Assembly: GCF_001039355.2 (NCBI RefSeq)
Contig: NW_019774181.1
Span: 388,538-452,537, forward strand
Direction: 5' to 3'
Length of the DNA: 64,000 nucleotides
DNA from: Lingula anatina
Taxonomy: Eukaryota; Brachiopoda; Lingulata; Lingulida; Lingulidae
Position numbers and translations under genes: made by a program. The stretch's first letter is position 1; every line of letters begins with the position of its first letter. Under the pieces are notes generated by a model. It did not search any database. It saw only the letters and a program-made list of their open reading frames with translations, and was not told the DNA's origin. Shown here in pieces: positions 25,860-34,275 of the stretch.

Positions 25860-26405
25860 TGTATCCCATCGATGGTCAAATGAGGGTCGATAGACATGTT
25901 AAAAATGCCTCTTGGAAGGGTGTGTAGGATAATATTGCCTGAGGTGTTAAATCAGTCCGCATTTGGAGAACATTCCAAGCCCATGGTATTAGTACATTGT
26001 TCCTTTTGGAACAAAACGTAACAGGGGCATTTTAATGTAACATGCTCAACAGAAATCTCACTCCATTTGCAAGAGGTGACTTCAGGGATGCTACTGGCTT
26101 CATTGTGACAACGCACTTGCTCACAGCTCTCGTCTGGCAAGCGATTTGTAGCAGAAACACAGGGCTCTGAGGAGGGGACAACCGTCTTTGAGCCCTGATA
26201 TTAATCCTACTGGGCACCTGTGGCATTACTTGGAATGTGCATTGCAGAGGAAAACCAATTCCCAAATAATCTTGACCAATTCCGCCACGCTCTTTAGGAT
26301 GAATGGGACAATATCCCACATAACAGAATTGTTACCCATGTTGAAGGCTTGTCGCTCCGTCTACAGGAGATAATTGCAGTACGCGGTAGACGCACACGCT
26401 GTTAG
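25860..26405 (+). pseudogene. Tc1/mariner-type transposase relic
   Basis: Several frame-broken pieces match the catalytic half of Tc1-like transposases: DNALAHSSRLASDL near 26107-26148 (compare the DNARPHTA motif), then SPDINPTGHLWHYLE near 26191-26235 (compare SPDLNPIEHLWD, which carries the second catalytic Asp), followed by an alpha-helical tail ending in a weak GGHTRY-like remnant. Stops and frameshifts separate the pieces and the N-terminal DNA-binding part is not recognisable. It is inactive. The superfamily call is firm, the exact family is not. Confidence 0.75.
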
Positions 26406-26949
26406 GCACGTGACCTTTAATGAGCAGACCCTAATGCTAATTGTTTGTGAATTTGGTGACATTTGATGGCGTCTTTTCAATTTAATAGACATTTCTTTAC
26501 ATCTGTAGAAGTCACAGTGAAACAGTGGATTTGAGGGGGTACCTCTTAATAAATTTTACTAAACGGTATAAAATGTGTATATTTTCACCACTATTTTGTA
26601 TTTTTTTTTAAACCATAAATCATGTTAGACATAGTATCTGTATTAAAAAGCACTATTTCTAACAATTTACAGCTGTGAGGTGATCATTTGTACATGGAAA
26701 TGGGGGAGGGACAACCTTTTTGACCAATGTTGTATATATATATATATACAATGTATGTCGTATCGTATCGTGTGTATTCCTGCACATCACAGACTTACAG
26801 AAAGGATCCTTCCTCCTGGGTCAGTCAATGCGCAATGCAATGTCTACGTGGAATCTCCAATCAAAATCTACTGACAAAAAATGAATGAAATATTGGTTTT
26901 GTTAGTGATGCCTTAAAGGAAGATGAAAGGATTGACTTTGATTCATAAT

Positions 26950-27116
26950 CAGGGGATAGCGCGAACGCAGTCCCCCACAATAAAAAATTGCGCACCCGAG
27001 TTACCCCTATTTGGGGTAATCGATCAGGTCAGCCAAACCGTATTGTGCAATGGTGAGGCCTCGCTAATGAAGAACCGCCTTAATGATCACGGTTAACTTC
27101 TGTGCCAGGTAAGTAT
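26950..27116 (-). ncRNA. U1 small nuclear RNA, array copy 2
   Basis: 167 nt on the minus strand with an intact 5' end (ATACTTACCTGG), a U1-70K loop (GATCATTAAGG), a U1A loop (ATTGCACAATACGG), an Sm run (AATTTTTTATTG) and the conserved GGGGGACTGCGTTCGCGC 3' domain. It is the most downstream (in transcription) of three tandem units spaced 998 and 973 bp. A short block GAATCAAA just after the 3' end is shared by the copies and may be the 3' box. Confidence 0.95.
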
Positions 27117-27158
27117 GCTTATTAATGACGTTTGACTGGTGTCTTCTACCATGTTGTC

Positions 27159-27168
27159 CGCTGCCATA
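27159..27168 (-). promoter_or_regulatory. PSE core of U1 copy 2
   Basis: TATGGCAGCG (minus strand) at -52 to -43, same sequence and position as in copies 1 and 3. Likely the SNAPc-binding proximal element. Confidence 0.7.
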
Positions 27169-27548
27169 GTGGGCGAAGTGAATTAAGTACACATGCGGTT
27201 ATTTATGTTTGTAAATTTATCAAAACGTCATATTGCCACGGGTATTTCTGTGTAATGATAAAGACACGCTATTTAGGATTTTGATTTTATAACATAAAAG
27301 AAGTGTTTTATGCATTCATTAAATTTTCATTTTTTCAAAACCATATGCCTTATAAGTTGTTATCTTCCGTCATTCAAAGAATAATTATGTGCATTCAAAT
27401 TGGACAAAATAGTCGTATTAACTTTGGGATATAGCAGTTGGTGTAATTATTGCATTCTCACATACAGTCTTTAATCGAAATGTGTACATTTTCCTTATTG
27501 TAGTAATTCTTTTACAATAAAAATCACTTCTGGTGTGGATAATATAAA

Positions 27549-27662
27549 AGTCTACGTGTTACGGATTTCTATTGGTTAAGCGTCTACAGTAACTGTAGAC
27601 TTTTGGCCAATCAGAGTTTGGAGTCTACGACCACTGTAGAAGACCAGCCAATCGGGACGCAA
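27549..27662 (-). promoter_or_regulatory. CCAAT and palindrome block upstream of U1 copy 2
   Basis: Contains the near-perfect palindrome GTCTACAGTAACTGTAGAC at 27582-27600, ATTGG before it and CCAAT after it, about 435-545 bp before the U1 start. An almost identical block precedes copy 3 and a diverged one precedes copy 1. It may be a distal element; this is inferred from conservation. Confidence 0.4.
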
Positions 27663-27947
27663 CTGTGTCACTTGGCGAGAGGGAGAAATAAGCCAGATAT
27701 GTGGGACCAAAAAAATATCTCGCAACCACAAACATGTATATATATACAGTGTATGTCGTATCGTATCTTGTGTAATCCTGCACATCACAGTCACACATAA
27801 AGGATCTTCCCTCCTGGTTAAATCAATGCGGAATGCAATGTCTGCGTGGAATCTCCAACTAAAATCTATTGACTAAAATGAACGAAATATTGGTTTTGTT
27901 AGTGATACCTCAGAGGAAGATGAGTGGATTGATTTTGATTTCGTAAT

Positions 27948-28114
27948 CAGGGGATAGCGCGAACGCAGTCCCCCACAATGAAAAATTGCGCACCCGAGTT
28001 ACCCCTATTTGGGGTAATCGATCAGGTCAGCCAAACCGTATTGTGCAATGGTGAGGCCTCGCTAATAAAGAACCGCCTTAATGATCACGGTTAACTTCTG
28101 TGCCAGGTAAGTAT
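27948..28114 (-). ncRNA. U1 small nuclear RNA, array copy 3
   Basis: 167 nt with the same hallmark motifs as the neighbouring copies. The Sm-type U run reads AATTTTTCATTG here instead of AATTTTTTATTG, so a C interrupts the run. A further change lies in the linker after stem-loop I (TTATTAGCGAGG instead of TTCATTAGCGAGG region). The copy is otherwise intact. Whether the Sm change reduces function cannot be told from sequence. Confidence 0.93.
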
Positions 28115-28156
28115 GCTTATTAATAACGTTTGATTGGTGTCTTCTACCATGATGTC

Positions 28157-28166
28157 CGCTGCCATA
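28157..28166 (-). promoter_or_regulatory. PSE core of U1 copy 3
   Basis: TATGGCAGCG (minus strand) at -52 to -43 from the U1 start, identical to copies 1 and 2. Confidence 0.7.
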
Positions 28167-28539
28167 GTGGGTAAAGTGAATTAAGTAGACTTTCGGTGAC
28201 TTAAGCTTGTAAATTTATCAAAACGTCATATTGCAACAGGTATTTCAGTATAATGGTGATGACACGCTTTTTAGGATTTTGATTTTATAATATAAATGAT
28301 GTGTTTTATTCATTCATTAATTTTCATTTTTTCAAAACCATAAGCCTTATAAGTTGTTATCTCCCGGCATACAAGGGGTAATTATGTACATTTAAATTGG
28401 AACAAAAATATTCGTATTAACTTGGGGATATAGCAGTTGGTGTAATTATTGCATTCTCTCACACGGTCTTTAATCGGAATGTGTACATTTTCCGAATTGT
28501 AGTAATTCTTTTACAATAAAAATCACTTCTAGTGTGGAT

Positions 28540-28655
28540 AAAAGTCTACGCGTTGCGGATTTCTATTGGTTGAGCGTCTACAGTAACTGTAGACTTTTGG
28601 CCAATCAGAGTTTGGAGTCTACGATCACTGTAGACAACCAGCCAATTGGGACAAA
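28540..28655 (-). promoter_or_regulatory. CCAAT and palindrome block upstream of U1 copy 3
   Basis: Carries the same palindrome (28576-28594), ATTGG near 28565 and CCAAT motifs as the block upstream of copy 2. It sits about 430-540 bp before the U1 start. Confidence 0.4.
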
Positions 28656-28920
28656 GATGTGTCACATGGCGAGAGGAAGCCCACAATGCAGAACCAATTA
28701 AATACCCCGCGATTACAAGCATGCATGTACAATGTGAGCCGTATCGTATCTTGTGTAATGTTGCACATCACAGTCATTCATAAAGAATCTTTAGTCAAGG
28801 CGAAATGCACTGTTTACGTGGAATCTCCGACTAAAATCTATTGACTAAAAATGAATGAGAAATTAGTTTTGTTGGTGATACCTCAGAGGAAGATTAGTGG
28901 ATTGATTTTGATTTCATAAT

Positions 28921-29087
28921 CAGGGGATAGCGCGAACGCAGTCCCCCACATTAAAAAATTGCGCACCCGAGTTACCCCTATTTGGGGTAATCGATCAGGT
29001 CAGCCAAACCGTATTGTGCAATGGTGAGGCCTCGCTAATGAAGAACCGCCTTAATGATCACGGTTAACTTCTGTGCCAGGTAAGTAT
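28921..29087 (-). ncRNA. U1 small nuclear RNA, array copy 4
   Basis: 167 nt with intact 5' end, 70K loop, U1A loop, Sm run (AATTTTTTAATG) and 3' domain. It is the first unit of the array in the direction of transcription. Its upstream flank follows the other units for about 330 bp, then diverges before the CCAAT/palindrome block, so that block is missing here. Confidence 0.95.
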
Positions 29088-29129
29088 GCTTATTAATGAC
29101 GTTTGACTGGTGTCTTTGGCCATGCTGTC

Positions 29130-29139
29130 CGCTGCCATG
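29130..29139 (-). promoter_or_regulatory. PSE core of U1 copy 4
   Basis: CATGGCAGCG (minus strand) at -52 to -43. It differs from the other copies by one base at its upstream end. Confidence 0.65.
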
Positions 29140-29510
29140 GTGGGCGAAGTTAATTAAGCAGACTGGCGGATACTTATGTTTGTAAATTTATCAAAACGTC
29201 ATATTGCAACAGATATTTCAGTTTAATGTTAATAAGATGACATCCAGGATTTTGATTTCATAGCATAAAAGAAGTGTTTTATGCATTCATTAATTTTTCA
29301 TTTATTCAAAACCATATGTCATATAAGTTGATATCTTCCGGCATACAAAGGGTAATTATGTGCATTCAAAAACAACGAAAGTCGTCTATTAACTTGGGGA
29401 TCGAAGTTGATGTGAAGTTAGTGTAATGATTTAAATAAATCAAATAAATATATCGCAATCGATCTTGTTTAATGCTGCACATCACAGTCGTACAGTACAT
29501 TAAGGCTTTA

Positions 29511-29731
29511 TTAGGCTCTATTCCCATAGATTTTAGATCGATCTATACCCGCGGGGAGTTTCACTAGATTACTTTCAGATAATCCGACTTAAATGTCCGT
29601 CCCGCCTACTACAAGCTGTAAGGGGATAATTAACTTTCGTGTTCGCCCGGCTGACAGCTATTTAGCGTGAACCCCCAGGGAGTTAGGTCGATCTAAAGTA
29701 GGTCGATCTAATCTATGGAAATGGGGTGTAA
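29511..29731 (-). mobile_element. 221-bp MITE-like element, copy B
   Basis: Reverse-oriented relative of the element at 25312-25532, with the same length and the same internal markers (CGCCTACTACAAGCTGTAAG; AACCCCCAGGGAGTTAGG). It lies 424 bp upstream of U1 copy 4, so the two copies bracket the three-gene U1 array. Confidence 0.8.
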
Positions 29732-31671
29732 GGATCTTCCAACCTGGTACAGTCAAAGCGGATTTTAACGCCTCATTTTTCCACCGTACTCTTATAACCA
29801 TTCGTTTTCTATATTTTTTTCAAAGCCAGGAGTTTGCCTGTGCATAAACACGTCTACATATGGATCCGGTCAGACGTAGCAAAGTACTTTTTTTTTCAAA
29901 AATGATATAATTATCGACAGTGCAACTGTACAAACAAGAAAACCGATAAATGATAACCCAATACTTTCTCCATGTAGTAATACTCTGTGCCTTGACTAGT
30001 ATATATTAGTCATCCGTACAGTGGCATTGTTTACTTTTTTCACATGAAAGTGATCATTATCATATGTATAATGTATCTACACTTGGCTATTTGTACTATA
30101 ATGACATCTCTCTCTCTCTCCCTCTCTCTCATATTTCCGTAGCATACGGTAGCGGTATAACTACGTCATTCATATTACCGCCTGTGAGTCAAGCACAGAC
30201 TTAAGGCTCCTCACTTGGGAGCATGTGACCGTGAACGAAACCCAGGGTCAACAACACACCTGACACAAAGGGGGTCAACAGCGCACGAGACGCGGAAGTC
30301 GCAGCTACAGTAGCAGGTGTGTGCAGGTGAAGAAGATCTAGCCTTGAGGGTGGAGAGTTTGGTGTTCTAGTTTTAAGTATTTTATCTCGCCCCCGTGTGC
30401 TGGCAATTTCATTCTTCGACTGAGTACGCCGGCTGTCTAGTCCTGCCGACGCTCACCTGTTAACGCTTAGGTAAGACATATAAGACCCTATAGGCTATAA
30501 GCCTTGGTCATTTTGTACAGAGCCTATGAAGATTGAGGTGTACTTCAGAGCAGTTGAGTAACAAAAATGGTATCAATCACACCGGATTCTGAGCAGGTTT
30601 AAAAGTCGATCTAGAGCGTTTGCTAGCATGGTCGTTTATTCATGATCCAGTTTTGTGTGTGACCCAGATTCGTTTTGCCAATAACAAACATAATAGGTTA
30701 ACGTAACGCATGGTAAGGCAGTCTGATGGGTGAAACGTGGTATATAAGGTCTGGTGCAGTTCGTTTGAGAGCAAATACATTAGTCAGTCAAAAATATAGC
30801 AGGTTGCATTACAACTTTGAAACATAATTATGATAATATATAAAATAAATAAATAAATAAATGACCAATCGACCAGTAAGCAATCGATCTCTTTATGCTC
30901 ATTGTGATGAATTCCTATATCACTCGCCACGAATTGCACAGCTATACGCGACGTGGGCGCTGCAGTTTTAATGATAATGATCCATCCAGTGTGTAATGAA
31001 AAGATTATAAAAGGCATAAACATAGATTTCCATACGCTAAAGACGTCTGTTCCTGTCATTTGATCTTATCAGTATGCACAATAATGTTCAACTTTCTTGC
31101 CTATCGAAACTTACATCTTATTTGTCTTCTTTTCGCAAAAACACCTCTAACGACGTCTGCTTGGCTATAGTGTTAGAAACTAGCTAGTGATACAGAGAAA
31201 TAGAGATAACTAGATGATGATTAAAAGTCGTCGTTATGTTTTCTTTCATTACAATCGCAAGTTTGAGACCATTTTCCGTGTTTATATCATCATACTAAAA
31301 TCGCATTATTTTATATATAATTATGGGCCTTAAGAGCACACTCTGCCTCCGCTGGTCTGGTCATGAAACGAACGAGTCACACCGCCCTGGAGTTATTATT
31401 TTGTACTTTTTTCATCATGGACAGTATGAGTAATGTTTCACTGTAACGGGGGAGGCAGAATTTTGGCAATTACCACCCTCTTTCTAAATAGCTTATGCTA
31501 TCAACAATGTTAACAATAACCTTACATTGGGGAACGAAAGCAGCTAATTACAGGACATACGTACATGAGTCATATGTACCTTGCAGGAAACAAAAAAGGA
31601 AACGTTTACTCCCCTTTCTTGTCACTTTAGATTGAATTCGGACTCTAAAATTGTCATCGTTTTCTATTTCA
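29732..31671. other. Intergenic / probable 5' region of the lysozyme gene
   Basis: AT-rich DNA with a short CT tract at 30109-30130. The acceptor TTTCTATTTCAG ending at 31672 just before the lysozyme start suggests a 5'-UTR intron. A possible donor is TTAG|GTAAGA near 30470, so a non-coding first exon may lie just before it. A TATATAAG box at 30741 is an alternative start region. Neither is proven. Confidence 0.35.
30741..30748 (+). promoter_or_regulatory. Candidate TATA box
   Basis: TATATAAG in otherwise mixed sequence, 0.94 kb before the lysozyme start codon. A transcript starting about 30 bp later would need a splice to reach the acceptor at 31672. No donor was confirmed. Confidence 0.25.
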
Positions 31672-31684
31672 GAGCAAGGACACG

Positions 31685-32686
31685 ATGCACCTCTTCATAC
31701 AGATAACAATAGTGGTGGCGGTAGTCACACTGGACTCGCCTGTCCAGTCATGTGACCCCAAGCCAATGATCAGACGCCACGAGGGGACCAGGAAATGCAT
31801 GTACAAGGACACACGGGGGATCAAGACAATCGGGATAGGTTTTAACCTCCAGAATCAGGGTGCGCAGCAGGCCTTAGCGTCCGTCGGAGCAGATTTTAAC
31901 AAGATTTTCAACGGTGCTTCAACGCCCGTAGATCAGACATGCGACTGCAGCAAAGTCGTCTGCCTGAATGACACCCAGATTGAGGGTCTTTTTAATTATT
32001 CAGTCAAACAGGCACTAATGGACGCCTCCAGTCTGATGTCTAACTTCCCAAGCTTGTGCTGTCCTGTCCAGAACGCAGTGGTTGACATGGCGTACAATTT
32101 GGGCGGGACGAAACTAGCCACTTTCACGGTTTTCCTCGGGTACTTCCGGGTCAACAACTGGCAGGGCGCCGCGGACGACTTAATGCTGACCAAGTACTGC
32201 CAGGACTACGACACGGCCTCTAGGTGCTTGGAGTTGTCAGGACACATCCGTCTGGGCTGCCCGTGTTTCGGCAGCTACCCCAGCCAGTGCCAGATTTCCA
32301 GTGCCTGCTGTGGCCTGAACACCAAATGCTGCTCCTACACGATGCCGTTTCTCGGCTACGTCAAGAAGAACCTGACCGAGAGTTGGTGCTGCCCCCTAGC
32401 GGACGGCGCGTGCTGTGCCCCGGATCAGCACTGCTGTCCCAAGGATTTCCCAGTCTGTTGTGGCGCCCCGGACCAGCACTGCTGCAAGCTGGACTTTCCC
32501 ATCTGTTGTCCTGACAACCGGTGTTGCCCCACCAACTACCCTGTGTGTGGCAGTGGGGGATACTGTAAGGCGCGGGACGGGAGCGGCCAGGTCCTGGGAC
32601 TGCTTAGAGCGCCCTCTAAAGTCGGTCTACAGAAGCAGACCGAGAAGAAAAAGTTTAACTTCATTGAGACCAACGAAGTGAAATAG
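31685..32686 (+). CDS. Secreted phage-type (GH24) lysozyme with granulin-like C-terminal tail
   Basis: A 333-residue protein in one coding exon. A hydrophobic N-terminus (about 1-22, ending VQS|C) is a signal peptide, so the product is secreted. The GH24 (T4-like) muramidase domain cleaves the MurNAc-GlcNAc bonds of peptidoglycan. The catalytic triad is visible as Glu33 (RHEG), Asp42 (KDTRG) and Thr48 (KTIGIGFN), with E-to-D and E-to-T spacings of 9 and 15, the same as T4 Glu11/Asp20/Thr26. The helical core continues to about residue 190 (QNAVVDMAYNLGG). From about 200 it becomes Cys-rich, and residues 233-290 carry paired-Cys modules (CCPLADGACCAPDQHCC, then APDQHCC repeated, then CCPDNRCC) typical of granulins. 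A basic tail follows. Phage-type lysozymes are known in bivalves and are thought to derive from horizontal transfer. The granulin tail looks like a later animal addition. Role: probably antibacterial defence or digestion. Confidence 0.92.
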   Translation: MHLFIQITIVVAVVTLDSPVQSCDPKPMIRRHEGTRKCMYKDTRGIKTIGIGFNLQNQGAQQALASVGADFNKIFNGASTPVDQTCDCSKVVCLNDTQIEGLFNYSVKQALMDASSLMSNFPSLCCPVQNAVVDMAYNLGGTKLATFTVFLGYFRVNNWQGAADDLMLTKYCQDYDTASRCLELSGHIRLGCPCFGSYPSQCQISSACCGLNTKCCSYTMPFLGYVKKNLTESWCCPLADGACCAPDQHCCPKDFPVCCGAPDQHCCKLDFPICCPDNRCCPTNYPVCGSGGYCKARDGSGQVLGLLRAPSKVGLQKQTEKKKFNFIETNEVK

Positions 32687-34275
32687 AAACGGACAGAGAT
32701 GATACTCGCATTATGTGTATATATATATTGTTAAAAAGAACTGCTTTTTGTTTATTCTGAAAACAAATATACTCTTTTCAAGTCTAGGGCACAAATTGAA
32801 TGTGCTGGTCACAATTGCATCGTTTATATCATATATGCCCGCGGTGTTCATTAAAATTTGGATTTAAAAAATAGAAATTGTCCGGCGAAATCAAATTACC
32901 ACGGGGTTATATTTTTTAAAATGTAGAGTAGCCTACAAAATCTAGTGTAAAGTGAGCTTTACAAAACTGTTCGAGGTCATGATTTAAACGTTGGACGTTA
33001 GCGTTATAAAGAAATTAACGACAGAAGCGAAAAAAAAAAAAAAAAACAATCATGTTTACAATTCTTCAGCAATCGCCGTGACAGTGATTTGTAATCATAC
33101 ATGCTTACATTTTATTATTTCAACAATATCAGATCTAGAATCTTGGTAATATGCGAAACCTTGCACTTTCTACGTATATCTGTTTTACTTAAGATTAATC
33201 ATTTGAATGATATTAAGATAGATATTTAAGTGGAATTTGTTTTTATAAGATATGTGATATCGTAAGTCAGGGATGAGACCCTATCTGCATATTACAGTTA
33301 AAACATTCCTGATTTAGTGTTACGCTGCATATAGCGCAAATTAAAATCGCAAACATGTCAAAATTTGTTAAATCTTGTTGAACATGAACATATTGAAGTA
33401 AAGGTCGAAATATATAGCTTCAAATGGCTTTTGGTTTTCGTATTATTTCATGATAAACAATCACGTTGTCTTTTCTCGGAAAGTTTTAAGATTTGATTTT
33501 ATTTTGCATAAACATTAAAGAAAAATCGGAGCAAGCTGTTTGTGGTTCGCGTTGGGTTAAAAAGCTTACTTTGTAATTGTTCATATAATGTCCCTTCTGC
33601 TTACCGGTTGATCAAGTGACTTGATATAGACAGAACACAACATTTATCAAATTTATATTATAATTCATTATAAAAATTGAAGTCTCAATCACTTCTTTAA
33701 AATAACGCCACCTTTACTTCATAGACCTAGTGTGTAAAGATTCTATACAAACAGATGAAATATTATCAGGGATCATTGTTTCCACTGGCGCATTTATGAA
33801 ATCGTCACTAAAACGAGTGTTCCTCTAATTTATTTAATTTCGTGTATTATCAACATTCTGGTGATATTTTCTTAGTCCCTATCCAGAACAATGTCTTACA
33901 TTTAGCACTTGAAAAAGAAATCTCTTTTGCAGTTTACACGATCATATTTGTCTGTGAAAATGAAAATGTTCCTTGCACGAGACGATTCAGTGACTTATTG
34001 AGAATCACGTAACTTGTGTGTGTTACACCCAGAATTGCCGACATAACACAACAGATCCATCCTTTGCCTTAAAACCGATGTTTTATCATCAATTCTCACA
34101 CTCTGCAAGCATCCCTATAAAAGATGCAGTTCATCACAAATGGTTCACCTTTTGGGTAAATCAGTTTGCTAAATGTGAAATGCAGTTTTAATAATTCCTT
34201 CTAAAACGCGACTCTGTATCCTTTCCTCCTCATTTACTACTGAATCCATTTAAAGCAGTCCATATAAAAAGCGTA
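32687..34275. other. Intergenic between lysozyme and CWC15 (converging 3' ends)
   Basis: AT-rich DNA holding the 3' UTRs of the two convergent genes. ATTAAA at 32850 could be the lysozyme polyadenylation signal. An A run lies at 33031-33046. Nothing else is recognised. Confidence 0.5.

Larger units (their letters stand above)
26740..29470 (-). repeat. Tandem array of about 1-kb U1 units
   Basis: Three units share U1, the 5' flank with the PSE, an AT-rich spacer (CATTCATTAA, AAACCATA, GGATATAGCAGTTGG) and a 3' flank with TCCTGCACATCACAG and GTGGAATCTCC. U1 3' ends at 26950, 27948 and 28921 give unit lengths of 998 and 973 bp. The last unit is truncated upstream. Confidence 0.85.

Noticed and set aside
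20007-29087. First impression of the four conserved 167-bp blocks as SINE insertions
   Set aside because: On the minus strand they are full-length U1 snRNA with all functional motifs, and each has its own upstream PSE-like element. Retroposed copies would lack this.
32224-32681. Open frames overlapping the lysozyme gene in other frames
   Set aside because: They are shadows of the GC-rich coding exon. Only the 31685 frame has a signal peptide and enzyme motifs.
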